In this document: piece by piece, positions 11,842 through 20,591 of the stretch
Layout: every line of letters starts with the position of its first letter
How positions within the stretch are numbered: position 1 is the stretch's first letter
Assembly: GCF_900177645.1 (NCBI RefSeq)
Contig: NZ_FXAO01000007.1
Location: forward strand, 1-64,000
Length of the DNA: 64,000 bases
Origin: Arenibacter troitsensis
GTDB taxonomy: Bacteria > Bacteroidota > Bacteroidia > Flavobacteriales > Flavobacteriaceae
Reading direction: 5' to 3'
Notes under the pieces: generated by a model
The model's input: the letters and a program-made list of their open reading frames with translations, nothing else
Database searches by the model: none
Told to the model about the DNA's origin: nothing
Translations under genes and position numbers: made by a program

Positions 11842-13929
11842 TTACGTCATTTGATTTGGCGTTACCCGCATGATCCACATTTTATCCTTGTAAGTATCGT
11901 TGATTTTGGAGTAATAGGAAACCAATGCGTTGTTCCAAGATTCATGCCTTTTAAGGTATACATAACGATAGTTGTTTTCTGGGTTAATAAAATAGCTGGC
12001 GCTAAGCCCTTGGGCATTTAACATTTTTACAAACTTGTTGGCATTGTTGGCATTGGCAAATACATTGGCAATGATGTAGTAACCTGTTCCCAAACCGTTT
12101 ATCTTGTACACCTTGGCCGTTGGGTCATTGGAGGTTACATTGTCTTTTACCACAACATTTTTCTGAAGTTTGTCCAGGGCATATTGCGATGATTTTTCCT
12201 TGATTTTATTTACGTTGTCCACATAGGCCTTGTCGGCGTCCGTATAACGGGTATTATCCACATTCATGATCCACATATCTTGGGCGTAGGTACCATTAAT
12301 ATTGGATTTATGGGCTGCCAATGCCTCCTGCCAGGTATCGTACCTTTCCAGATATACATATTTAAGGCCATTGTTGGAATTTTCGAAATAGTCTGCCTTA
12401 ACTCCCTTATTGGCAAGTTCTGTTACAAATTTATTGAGGTACTTTTCACCTTTATATACATTGGCTACAACATAGTAGCCATCCGCTACACCATCCAAAT
12501 TCCTGAATTTTCTACTTTTAATATTGTTTTGTTGTGCTACCCTTGTAAACTCGTCCTCAGCTTCTTCTTCTGTCTTTACTTTAGGGGCTATTTTGGTTTC
12601 AACATTCCTAGTGGCTATAGCATCCTTTGGTTTGGTAACAGGGTTTATAACGTTCGGTTTATTTTCTTGTGGACTTGGCTTGGAATTGTTGGTCAGCCCT
12701 CCGTTTTCATTGTTAACGAGGTACATTTTCTTGGCTTTTTCCTCAATGTCCGGACGCTTGCCCTGAGTTTCTTCGCGGACCATTTTCATTACCATTTCGA
12801 ACCTGCGTTCCAAATCTTTTTGACGGTTGGTTTCCGATGAATCTTGTCGGAACATTAGCTCGGCCAATATGGCATCATTTTCCGCCAAGGCTTTCTTTAG
12901 GTTTTCTATTTCCAGTTGTTGTGCAGTAAGGGTATCTTCCTCTTCTTCCTCATTTTCCGCCAATTCCTCGTAACCTTCTTCCAGCATTACGCGATCTTCT
13001 GTAAGATTCGGTGTTATGGAGTAAGCAAAGGAAATCTCATGGGTTAGTCCAAAGTTGTCAAAATTATTGGACAAACCTTTTTCCATGGTATAGCCTAAAG
13101 AAAGTCTACGGTTTATGTTAAAACCAATACCTGCGGACGCACCGTAGAAACTATCATAACCACCTTGTAGCCAACCTAATTTAGGGAGGTCCAAGATTAG
13201 ACTTCCACCTAGGACTACCTCTTCGTTCCCAATTTTTCGAACCCTTGCCAACGGCATTAAACGGCCTGCTTCAAAGATACCGGCTCCATTTTCAAACTGA
13301 TGGGTATATTGTAGATGTCCCGAGAAGGTTTTATCGCCAAAATCGGTAATGGTCTCACTACTCTTCAAGTTGTAATCAAATAGGTTTTCTGCGAAAACGC
13401 CAAAATCGAACTTGCCATAGGAAATATTAAAGCCAGGTTGAAAAGACAGAAGATTGGAATCCTGTAGTCCGTTTAAAGCGGGGTCATTTGGATCCAAGGC
13501 ATTGGCTCGGTTCCTGTCAAATCCACTGTTGTAATAGGCCAGGTTGGCCCCAAAGGTAAAATTGCTCTTGTCACTTAACTTAATGCCATAGGCATAGTTG
13601 GCCATCACTCCGTAATTGGATATTAATCCCTCCCTTTGCGTGTATAGGCTTAGTCCCAACCCGCTACGGTCATTAACACGACCACTGTAACTTAGGAAAT
13701 AATCCTGGTTGTTATCATTAAAAGATACTGATTGGTTTCTGTGTAATAGGTTTATATAGGATTTATCTTCCCTTACCGTAGAAAAGGTAGGGTTTATTAA
13801 AAATCTGTTGAACTTAAGAAGGTTCTGCGAGGGAACGTCGTAAGATACAAACGGACTCTCTTCTTGTCCAGTAACCTTGGAAAGACATAGTAAAATAAAG
13901 ATGATATATAAATAACTTTTCTTAAGCAT
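11842..13929 (-). CDS. PorP/SprF-family type IX secretion outer-membrane protein with two C-terminal SPOR-like modules
   Basis: The protein has 695 residues. A signal peptide (about 1-21, ending KVTGQ) is followed by a PorP/SprF beta-barrel region to about residue 310, including the hallmark start QNLLKFNRFLINPTFSTVREDKSY and several VxGGSLILDLPKLG-like strands. PorP/SprF proteins are usually only about 300-350 residues. Here an acidic stretch and coiled coil (about 315-400) and a Pro/Asn/Lys-rich linker lead to two homologous modules at about 480-570 and 615-695. Each reads G-x-GYY-[VI]-[VI]-AN-V-[YF] ... KYVYL[KE]R ... W-x-x-AL ... MWIM, a SPOR-like pattern. SprF-type proteins help secrete and anchor cognate T9SS type B substrates in the outer membrane. 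The gene starts 6 bp after the Ig-repeat type B gene, so the two are very likely one operon. The modules might bind peptidoglycan or glycans; that is inference. Confidence 0.85.
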   Translation of the reverse strand: MLKKSYLYIIFILLCLSKVTGQEESPFVSYDVPSQNLLKFNRFLINPTFSTVREDKSYINLLHRNQSVSFNDNNQDYFLSYSGRVNDRSGLGLSLYTQREGLISNYGVMANYAYGIKLSDKSNFTFGANLAYYNSGFDRNRANALDPNDPALNGLQDSNLLSFQPGFNISYGKFDFGVFAENLFDYNLKSSETITDFGDKTFSGHLQYTHQFENGAGIFEAGRLMPLARVRKIGNEEVVLGGSLILDLPKLGWLQGGYDSFYGASAGIGFNINRRLSLGYTMEKGLSNNFDNFGLTHEISFAYSITPNLTEDRVMLEEGYEELAENEEEEEDTLTAQQLEIENLKKALAENDAILAELMFRQDSSETNRQKDLERRFEMVMKMVREETQGKRPDIEEKAKKMYLVNNENGGLTNNSKPSPQENKPNVINPVTKPKDAIATRNVETKIAPKVKTEEEAEDEFTRVAQQNNIKSRKFRNLDGVADGYYVVANVYKGEKYLNKFVTELANKGVKADYFENSNNGLKYVYLERYDTWQEALAAHKSNINGTYAQDMWIMNVDNTRYTDADKAYVDNVNKIKEKSSQYALDKLQKNVVVKDNVTSNDPTAKVYKINGLGTGYYIIANVFANANNANKFVKMLNAQGLSASYFINPENNYRYVYLKRHESWNNALVSYYSKINDTYKDKMWIMRVTPNQMT

Positions 13930-13935
13930 GGTGCA

Positions 13936-16203
13936 TTAACGTATTACTGTAATAGTACCTTTCTTCAATGTTTCCTTAGCGTTTTTAATAGTATAATAAA
14001 AAACCATGTTTTGCTTCGGAAATTTCATGGTAGCTTCTGGCCAATTATTCTTATATTGGTTTTGGCTCAGCACTTCCTCCCCTTTGTCATTATAGATAAT
14101 AACTGAGATATTGGGGTCTTTAGTATATGTATTGGGAATAATCCATTGATCGTTATAGCCGTCCCCGTTGGCAGTGATGACATTTGGGATACCAAAAGTG
14201 TCTTGATAGGAGGCGGTAAATGATTTGGAAACCTCGCAATTGTTTATAGTTGCTGTTACCATATAACTCCCCTCCTGAGTAATGGAAACGGTGTCCGTAT
14301 CACTTAGCAAAACATTGTTTTGGTCGTACCATTTATAGCTTGTGGCCCCACTTGCTGAAATAATTTTACTTCCTCCTTCAGGAAATACCACTTCGTTGTT
14401 GGGGGTACTAAGGGCTATCAAGGAATCGTCCAAGGGAGAAATAACGATCTCATTGGATCTAAGATCACAACCGTTTTTCTGAACTACTAGCTGATAGGTT
14501 CCTGCTGCGCTAACCGACAGTGATTCGCTCAGGGTATTTAAATTCACCCCATCTTTAAACCAATCAAAGCTTTCACCAGTTAGTACAGTCGTGGTTGAAA
14601 TGTCTATAGTCTCGCTGGAATTACAGATTACGGTACCAGTGGATGATATGGTTAAGGTTTCATTGGTCAATAAGCGCACGGTTAAGGTATTGGAAGTTGA
14701 AGTAAAACTGTCCAGCGTACCTTGAACCCTATATTCTCCGTTTTCACTGGTATTGGTTAAACTGATACTACTTCCATTGGCAGTTGGTATATTGGCACCG
14801 TCCTTGGTCCATTGGTAGGAGAAATTGCCTTTTAAATCTGCAGTGACATCAGTTTTGGTCCCATCCGATAATACGGCATTGATTCTACTGACCTCTATGG
14901 CCACACTTGTATTAATACAATCGGTATATTCTGTAGTATAATTGGTAATTAGTTCAAAGGAATCAGGATTTACCACCGTAGTTGTTTCCGTATTTTTGGT
15001 GGCTGAAGTACAGGCACCGCCGCTTAGGGTAACTTCCGCATAATAATTACCAATTGCATTTGCCGTATAGGTACTACTTGTTGCACCAGGAATTAAAGTG
15101 TTATCCTTATACCATTGGTAAGTTACAGAACTTGCATCTGAAGATGCCATTAAATTAGCCGTTGCTCCAGGTAAGATAACCATATTGGCCGGGTTGTCCC
15201 TAGAGACAGTAAAAAGTCCGGCATTGGTAATGCTTATGGCGTTGGAAGTTTCTGTACATATACCATCTCCCTGTATTTTTACAGAATAGTCGCCAGGAAA
15301 ATTGGCATCATTGGTATCTATGTAATAGGTATAGGCGCCTAAGGTACTTGGTTGAATTATGGTGGACCCTTTGTACCAGGTGTAGGCAAGGTCCGGATAG
15401 TTCATGTTGGCCTCAAGCGGCGCATAAGTTTCTCCTGAACATAAGGCGGTTTCCGCAGGGGGATTTAAGGCCAGACCTACGCTAGTTCCAATTTCGACCT
15501 CAATGGAGAGCGATTGGGTGTTGGCCGACCCTGAACAGGTGGAGCCGTAATCCAGTTCTACAACATAATAGCCACTTTCGGAAACTTCAATGGAAGATCC
15601 GCTTCCGCTACTGGTAAATGGAGATGTGTTTTTATACCAATTAAATCGATAGGTTTCAGGGTTGGGTACATTGTAGACTTCCAAGGTGGTTGTACCTCCA
15701 TTACAGAGTTGTATTTTCTGCGCAGGTGGTGCTCCAGTGTCGCCCATTTCCCTGATAGCCAGTGTAGAGTTGAAGTCGATATAATACATTTCAAAGGCAT
15801 CGGAAACAGGACTTGTTTTTGCCGGACTTGTACTCCTCACCCTAAATCTGTAGCCATCTCCCCTAGTATCTGTAGGCAGTGCAAAAGAAAATTCAAAGTC
15901 AAAATCGGAATTCTTATCCGCTACCCTGGCCAATTCCTTGGGAGTGCCAAAGGAACCAGTGGCATCGGATAATTCCAACACAAATTCGTTATCACTGTTT
16001 ACATTAGGTAGCCATGTGAAGTTTATGTAGTATTCGTTAAAGGTTGCAGAGGCACAGGCAGCTGTCCAAACCGAATTGCCCGCTAGATTGGGGTTGTCGG
16101 CAGGAATAGGTTTGTTCAGGGTCTGGGATAAAACTGAGTTTGTACCCAACAGCATCAAGGTAAGAACGAAAATTAGTAGGTTATTTTTTTTGTTCGGGTT
16201 CAT
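13936..16203 (-). CDS. secreted Ig-repeat protein with T9SS type B (gliding-motility-associated) C-terminal domain
   Basis: 755 residues. The first ~26 residues are a signal peptide (NNLLIFVLTLMLLG...VLSQ). An N-terminal fibronectin-like region is followed by about six Ig-like modules, each marked by a W-[YF]-K-[DN]-like core: NWYKN, TWYKG, QWYKD, QWTKD, DWFKD and KWYDQ. The last ~85 residues begin GIPNVITANGDGYNDQWIIP and end in a basic GTITVIR. That pattern is the type B sorting domain (TIGR04131/CHU_C), which directs export by T9SS and retention at the surface by a PorP/SprF partner. That partner is encoded 6 bp downstream. The binding target of the Ig modules is unknown. The start ATG at 16203 gives the signal peptide directly. 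Confidence 0.88.
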   Translation of the reverse strand: MNPNKKNNLLIFVLTLMLLGTNSVLSQTLNKPIPADNPNLAGNSVWTAACASATFNEYYINFTWLPNVNSDNEFVLELSDATGSFGTPKELARVADKNSDFDFEFSFALPTDTRGDGYRFRVRSTSPAKTSPVSDAFEMYYIDFNSTLAIREMGDTGAPPAQKIQLCNGGTTTLEVYNVPNPETYRFNWYKNTSPFTSSGSGSSIEVSESGYYVVELDYGSTCSGSANTQSLSIEVEIGTSVGLALNPPAETALCSGETYAPLEANMNYPDLAYTWYKGSTIIQPSTLGAYTYYIDTNDANFPGDYSVKIQGDGICTETSNAISITNAGLFTVSRDNPANMVILPGATANLMASSDASSVTYQWYKDNTLIPGATSSTYTANAIGNYYAEVTLSGGACTSATKNTETTTVVNPDSFELITNYTTEYTDCINTSVAIEVSRINAVLSDGTKTDVTADLKGNFSYQWTKDGANIPTANGSSISLTNTSENGEYRVQGTLDSFTSTSNTLTVRLLTNETLTISSTGTVICNSSETIDISTTTVLTGESFDWFKDGVNLNTLSESLSVSAAGTYQLVVQKNGCDLRSNEIVISPLDDSLIALSTPNNEVVFPEGGSKIISASGATSYKWYDQNNVLLSDTDTVSITQEGSYMVTATINNCEVSKSFTASYQDTFGIPNVITANGDGYNDQWIIPNTYTKDPNISVIIYNDKGEEVLSQNQYKNNWPEATMKFPKQNMVFYYTIKNAKETLKKGTITVIR

Positions 16204-16428
16204 GAGATGTTGTAGTTAGGGGTTACTACCGGCTTTTATTGTTGATAATTATCAGATAACTTTTTTCAAGTTTTGGCAATACATTGAGTTACAAAGTATT
16301 CAAATACAAATATGTTATATAATTATAATACTGGAAATTTAAAGTTGTAAGGGTATTTAAATCTGTTGTGAAACCCACTTTATTGTATGCTATGCGCATT
16401 TTATCATCGGCTTTACCCGCATTTTGCC

Positions 16429-16436
16429 TACATTTG
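16429..16436 (+). promoter_or_regulatory. candidate -7 element (TACATTTG) for glnS
   Basis: It matches the Bacteroidota -7 consensus TAnnTTTG and lies 18 bp before the glnS ATG at 16455, with AAAAGGAGA as a possible ribosome binding site in between. No clear TTG is seen at the -33 spacing. If used, the leader would be about 10-15 nt. Confidence 0.4.
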
Positions 16437-16454
16437 CGCATCAAAAAGGAGAAT

Positions 16455-18140
16455 ATGAGTGAAGCACTAAAATCACTGAATTTCATTGAGCATATCGTTG
16501 AGGAGGATTTAAGGAACGGCTTTCCAAAGGAGAAGCTAAGATTTAGATTTCCACCTGAGCCAAATGGCTATTTACACATTGGTCATGCGAGCTCAATTTG
16601 CCTTAATTTCGGTTTGGGTTTAAGGTATGGGGCTCCTGTTAATTTACGTTTTGATGATACCAATCCGGCCAAGGAGGAACAGGAATATGTAGACGCCATT
16701 AAGGAGGATGTTGAGTGGCTTGGTTATAAATGGGATACGGAGTGTTTTGCTTCGGATTACTTTCAACAGCTTTATGACTGGGCTGTTGAGTTAATAAAAA
16801 TGGGCAAGGCCTATGTGGATAGCCAAACCTCAGAGGAAATTGCCGTCCAAAAGGGAACTCCCACAGAGGCGGGAACCCCAAGTCCGTTTCGGAACCGCTC
16901 CATAGAGGATAACCAACAGTTGTTTCAGGGGATGAAGGAGGGTAAGTTTAAGGAAGGGGAGCATGTTTTAAGAGCTAAAGTGGATATGGCTTCTTCCAAT
17001 ATGTTGATGCGCGATCCCATAATGTACCGTATTTTGTATAGGGCTCACCACAGAACAAATACCGATTGGTGTATTTATCCTATGTATGATTGGACACATG
17101 GGGAGAGCGACTATATTGAGCAGGTTTCCCATTCCTTGTGTACACTGGAATTTGCTATGCACCGGGAGCTTTATGATTGGTTTTTGGACCAAGTGGTAGA
17201 TAAGGATTTGGTACGGCCAAAACAAAGGGAGTTCGCTAGGAGAAATTTTAGCCATACCGTTGTGAGTAAGCGCAAGTTGCTTCAGTTGGTGGAACAGGGA
17301 TTTGTAAAAGGTTGGGACGATCCCAGAATGCCTACGATTTCTGGATTGCGAAGAAGAGGCTATACCCCCGAGTCCATCAGGAATTTTGCGGATACTATTG
17401 GTATCGCCAAAAGGGACAACGTTGTGGATGTTTCTTTGTTGGAATTTCATGTTCGGGAACATTTAAATAAAATTGCACCTAGGGTTATGGGTGTTTTAAA
17501 TCCGTTAAAGGTGGTATTAACGAATTATCCAGAAGGGGAAGAAGAATGGCTGGAAGCGGAAAACAACCCTGAGGATGAGGCGGCTGGCTATAGACAACTA
17601 CCATTTTCCAGGGAATTGTATATTGAACAAGAAGATTTTAAGGAGGAGGCCAATAGAAAATTCTTTAGACTAAAACTCGGTGGTGAGGTGCGATTAAAGA
17701 ATGGATATATCATAAAGGCGGATTCCTGCACTAAAGATACCGATGGGAATATTATTGAGGTGCAATGTACCTATGACCCCAAGAGCAAAAGTGGAAGCGG
17801 TTCGGAAGAAAGTCTAAGAAAGGTTAAGGGAACTTTGCACTGGGTTTCTGCTAAGCATGCCCTTAGCGCAGAAGTGAGGTTGTATGATCGCCTTTTTACG
17901 GATGAAACGCCGGATGCACATAAAGACAAGAATTTCTTGGATTTTATTAATCCCGATTCGTTACAGATTATCTCGGCCTTTGTTGAACCAAGTTTGGCAG
18001 ATGCAAAAATTGGGGATCGCTTTCAATTTCAACGAATGGGTTATTTTAATTTGGACCCGGATAGCAAATCGGAAAAATTGGTTTTTAACAGAACCGTTGG
18101 TTTAAGGGATACTTGGGCCAAAATTCAGGAAAAAAATTAA
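16455..18140 (+). CDS. glnS: glutaminyl-tRNA synthetase
   Basis: A class I aminoacyl-tRNA synthetase of 561 residues, close to the usual ~555 for GlnRS, that charges tRNA-Gln with glutamine in the cytoplasm. The class I signature PPEPNGYLHIGHAS lies at about residues 33-46 and the second ATP-binding loop appears as VVSKRKL. The GlnRS-type wording (EPNGYLHIGHAS, RFDDTNPAKEEQEYVDAI) separates it from GluRS. The C-terminal half carries the beta-barrel anticodon-binding part. An in-frame ATG exists at 16368, but 16455 fits the family N-terminus and has AAAAGGAGA just upstream. The gene diverges from the T9SS locus and ends at a strong hairpin. Having both GlnRS and GltX suggests direct Gln-tRNA formation. 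Confidence 0.96.
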   Translation: MSEALKSLNFIEHIVEEDLRNGFPKEKLRFRFPPEPNGYLHIGHASSICLNFGLGLRYGAPVNLRFDDTNPAKEEQEYVDAIKEDVEWLGYKWDTECFASDYFQQLYDWAVELIKMGKAYVDSQTSEEIAVQKGTPTEAGTPSPFRNRSIEDNQQLFQGMKEGKFKEGEHVLRAKVDMASSNMLMRDPIMYRILYRAHHRTNTDWCIYPMYDWTHGESDYIEQVSHSLCTLEFAMHRELYDWFLDQVVDKDLVRPKQREFARRNFSHTVVSKRKLLQLVEQGFVKGWDDPRMPTISGLRRRGYTPESIRNFADTIGIAKRDNVVDVSLLEFHVREHLNKIAPRVMGVLNPLKVVLTNYPEGEEEWLEAENNPEDEAAGYRQLPFSRELYIEQEDFKEEANRKFFRLKLGGEVRLKNGYIIKADSCTKDTDGNIIEVQCTYDPKSKSGSGSEESLRKVKGTLHWVSAKHALSAEVRLYDRLFTDETPDAHKDKNFLDFINPDSLQIISAFVEPSLADAKIGDRFQFQRMGYFNLDPDSKSEKLVFNRTVGLRDTWAKIQEKN

Positions 18141-18166
18141 TATCAAATTAGCTTATACCTTTTGTT

Positions 18167-18263
18167 ATAACAATTGGTATTTTCTATTAAAATCGAAGGC
18201 CACAGCTCGCATATGCTGTGGTTTTTTTTTGGCTGAAGGTAATTCCATAACAATTGGTATTTT
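18167..18263. repeat. 17 bp direct repeat flanking the glnS terminator
   Basis: ATAACAATTGGTATTTT occurs at 18167-18183 and again at 18247-18263, exactly 80 bp apart, on either side of the terminator hairpin. No function is evident. It could be the footprint of a local duplication, or paired protein-binding sites. The rest of the 370 bp spacer up to 18513 shows nothing else I recognise. Confidence 0.5.
18200..18230 (+). terminator. rho-independent terminator after glnS
   Basis: The stem CCACAGC/GCTGTGG has an 8-base loop and is followed by nine T residues, 60 bp after the glnS stop. It is a textbook intrinsic terminator. Confidence 0.85.
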
Positions 18264-18512
18264 GAAGTGCTATAGGGCCTTTAATTAGTTTTTGGTTTAA
18301 ATTTTAGCCATTTGGGCAGTTTGAATCAAAACTTTGATGGATAGCGTCAATTAGTGGTCCCTCTTTCCCTTAATTTTGGGTTTTACGCTCTTTGAATAAT
18401 TTCAGCACACAGAATTTCAATTGAGGATGATTCGGTCCATTTGAATGGAGAGGTAGTGTAAATTTATTTGGGGTACCGTAATTTATTATTAACAACAAAA
18501 AAAGATATTATT

Positions 18513-18842
18513 ATGACAAACGATAGTGGAAATACTTTATTGGCTTTATTAACTGGTGCTGCCATAGGTGCAGGAATTGGAATTTTGTATGCACCGGATA
18601 AAGGGACCAAAACTAGAAAAAAGATCAAGAAAAGGGCTATGGAGACAACAGATGACTTAACTAGTAGAATATCCCATGCAAAAGAGGAGCTTACCAAAAC
18701 GGCGGAAGCCAAGAAAGTGGACTTTGAGCAAAAGTTGGAAGATACTATTTCCAATATGAGTTACAAGGCAGACGACATTATAAGTGCCCTGGAGAAGAAA
18801 TTGGCCGACCTTAAGAATAAGAATGCACAACTGCAAAAATAA
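18513..18842 (+). CDS. YtxH-domain envelope protein
   Basis: 109 residues. A glycine/alanine-rich membrane segment (LLALLTGAAIGAGIGILYAP, about residues 8-27) is followed at once by DKGTKTRKKIKKRA and a long charged helix likely to be a coiled coil. This is the YtxH (PF12732) layout, found in small membrane-tethered proteins often linked to envelope stress in Bacteroidota. An in-frame ATG at 18468 would add 15 residues, but 18513 gives the usual YtxH start (MTNDSGNTLLALL). It is the first gene of a tight three-gene group with spacings of 11 and 6 bp. Confidence 0.85.
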   Translation: MTNDSGNTLLALLTGAAIGAGIGILYAPDKGTKTRKKIKKRAMETTDDLTSRISHAKEELTKTAEAKKVDFEQKLEDTISNMSYKADDIISALEKKLADLKNKNAQLQK

Positions 18843-18853
18843 GGAAGCACTAT

Positions 18854-19198
18854 ATGGCCTTAGAGGAAATTAGGGAAAATCTTTCTGAAGTTGATGGGGA
18901 TATCCGATCCTATTTAGAAAATACCGGGGAGTATTACAAACTTCAGGGGTTTAAAATAGGGATGCGGAGTATGACCTCTTTTGCCAAGATGTTAATGTTG
19001 GGCAGTATTAGCTTACTTGCGTTATTCATGTTGTCCTGTGCGGCGGCATATGGTATTGGAGTTTGGATGGAAAATACTTTTTTAGGTTTTTTGTTCGTGG
19101 GACTGTTTTATAGTTTGGTTGGAATTATATTTTATTTATACAGGGATCTATTGGACAAGCCTATGCTAAAGAAATTTTCGGAATATTATTTTGATTGA
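18854..19198 (+). CDS. holin-superfamily-like two-TM membrane protein
   Basis: 114 residues. An acidic N-terminal helix (LEEIRENLSEVDGDIRSYLENTGEYYKLQGFK) precedes two hydrophobic segments at about residues 45-68 and 74-95, and the tail is short and charged. It resembles the 'phage holin family'/DUF1469-like proteins that accompany YtxH genes in Flavobacteriia, where no lytic role is expected. It sits 11 bp after the YtxH gene and 6 bp before the next one, so it is probably one envelope operon. Confidence 0.7.
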   Translation: MALEEIRENLSEVDGDIRSYLENTGEYYKLQGFKIGMRSMTSFAKMLMLGSISLLALFMLSCAAAYGIGVWMENTFLGFLFVGLFYSLVGIIFYLYRDLLDKPMLKKFSEYYFD

Positions 19199-19204
19199 TA
19201 GATT

Positions 19205-19420
19205 ATGGCAAAGCAGGTTTTTACTTCTTTTGATGAAATAGATCAAAGGTTGGCTATTTTAAAATTACAGAGGGAAATTGACAAGGAGCAGTTGAGACTG
19301 CACGTCAATAGGACAAAGGCTAATTTTTATCCCACCAATTTGTTGGGGGGGGTTAGTGGAATAGCCCAGAAATTAATCATCTCCTTTGTGGCAAATAAAA
19401 TATTGAAGAGATTTAGCTAG
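19205..19420 (+). CDS. small conserved protein of the YtxH/holin-like operon (DUF6327-like)
   Basis: 71 residues: a charged helix (FDEIDQRLAILKLQREIDKEQLRLHVNRTK) followed by a weakly hydrophobic C-terminal part (LLGGVSGIAQKLIISFVANKILKRF). From memory it resembles DUF6327 proteins that travel with YtxH in Flavobacteriia, but I cannot confirm the family here. The gene contains a run of eight G residues (19345-19352) encoding Leu-Gly-Gly-Val, unusual in such AT-rich DNA and a possible slippage site. It is followed by a strong terminator. Confidence 0.7.
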   Translation: MAKQVFTSFDEIDQRLAILKLQREIDKEQLRLHVNRTKANFYPTNLLGGVSGIAQKLIISFVANKILKRFS

Positions 19421-19440
19421 TTCCCTTTATTAGGCTAATT

Positions 19441-19488
19441 AAAAAACCTTTTACGACTTGTTTTATACAAATTGTAAAAGGTTTTTTT
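19441..19488. terminator. bidirectional terminator between convergent operons
   Basis: The arm AAAAAACCTTTTAC (19441-19454) pairs with GTAAAAGGTTTTTT (19474-19487) around a 19-base loop. The A-tract and T-tract allow function in both directions. It lies between the stop of the 71-residue protein and the stop of the convergent band-7 gene. Confidence 0.8.
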
Positions 19489-19511
19489 ATTGATGTGTTA
19501 ATCTATTTACT

Positions 19512-20441
19512 CTATTTGGGGTCTTTCTTTTTGTTTTGCGTTTTCATAGATTCCCCAATCATGTTACTGGCCGTAAAGGAGGCTACCATATTGTTTAGCA
19601 TGTCGCTTCCCGCCTGTGGCGAATTGGGTAACAGTATTAAATTGGTGTTGGTAGCTTCCCCAATAGATTGCAGCGTATCATAATGCTGTGTAACTACTAT
19701 TAGGGCAGAGGCTTCTTGGGAGTTTATACCCACTTTGTTGAGTACTTCTACAGATTCCTCCAATCCACGTGCAATTTCCCTACGTTGATCCGCAATTCCT
19801 TGTCCTTGCAATCTTTTGCTTTCCGCTTCGGCTTTTGCCTTTTCAACGATTAGGATACGTGCCGCATCACCTTCAAACTGTGCCGCAATTTTTTCCCTTT
19901 CGGAGGCATTAATACGGTTCATGGCTTCTTTTACCTGAGCATCCGGGTCAATATCCGTTACCAAGGTCTTTATAATATCATAACCGTAATCCAACATAGC
20001 ATCTTGAAGCTCTGTTTTTACAGCTATGGCAATATCGTCCTTTTTTACGAAAACATCATCCAGTTTCATTTTGGGAACTTCCGCACGCACAACATCGAAA
20101 ACGTAGGAGGTTATTTGATCATGTGGATACTCCAATTGATAAAAGGCTTCATATACTTTGTTCTTAAGAACAACATATTGGACGGATATTTTAAGTTTTA
20201 CAAATACATCGTCCAAAGTTTTGGTCTCAACAATCACATCCAATTGTTGAATTTTAAGCCCAACACGGGCTACAATGCGATCTACCAATGGAATCTTCAT
20301 CTGTAGACCAGAAGTTCGCACGCTATTGAATTTACCAAAGCGCTCGATGATAACAGCTGTTTGTTGCTTAACTATAAAAAAGGAAGAAAATAGAATAACA
20401 AAACCGATAAGTAATAACGGTATCAGTAAAAATGAACCCAT
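19512..20441 (-). CDS. SPFH/band 7 (stomatin/QmcA-like) membrane protein
   Basis: 309 residues. An N-terminal membrane anchor (about 3-25) is followed by an SPFH domain (about 20-200: VKQQTAVIIERFGKFNSVRTSGLQMKIPLVDR, then the KTLDDVFVKLKISVQY and DVVRAEVPKMKLDDVF motifs). An Ala/Glu-rich helix (EKAKAEAESKRLQGQGIADQRREIARG) follows. This is the stomatin-like/QmcA arrangement of inner-membrane scaffold proteins that form oligomers or microdomains and often regulate proteases. It converges on the YtxH operon and lies 150 bp downstream of gltX with no nfeD partner in view. The length is normal for the family. Confidence 0.9.
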   Translation of the reverse strand: MGSFLLIPLLLIGFVILFSSFFIVKQQTAVIIERFGKFNSVRTSGLQMKIPLVDRIVARVGLKIQQLDVIVETKTLDDVFVKLKISVQYVVLKNKVYEAFYQLEYPHDQITSYVFDVVRAEVPKMKLDDVFVKKDDIAIAVKTELQDAMLDYGYDIIKTLVTDIDPDAQVKEAMNRINASEREKIAAQFEGDAARILIVEKAKAEAESKRLQGQGIADQRREIARGLEESVEVLNKVGINSQEASALIVVTQHYDTLQSIGEATNTNLILLPNSPQAGSDMLNNMVASFTASNMIGESMKTQNKKKDPK

Positions 20442-20591
20442 GATAAAGTGTTTAAAATTAGCTACTGAATTTACGAAAGACTTTGTAGATATGTTGTATT
20501 TTCTACAAATATGTTACATACCTGAGGTTATACTGTATATTTTGAGGTACATAAAGGTCTGTTTTTGTAAATTAATCGATAATGTCGGTGT

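Noticed and set aside
18854-19198. A phage lysis holin from a prophage
   Set aside because: No endolysin, phage structural or integrase genes are near. The YtxH partner and context point to an envelope operon.
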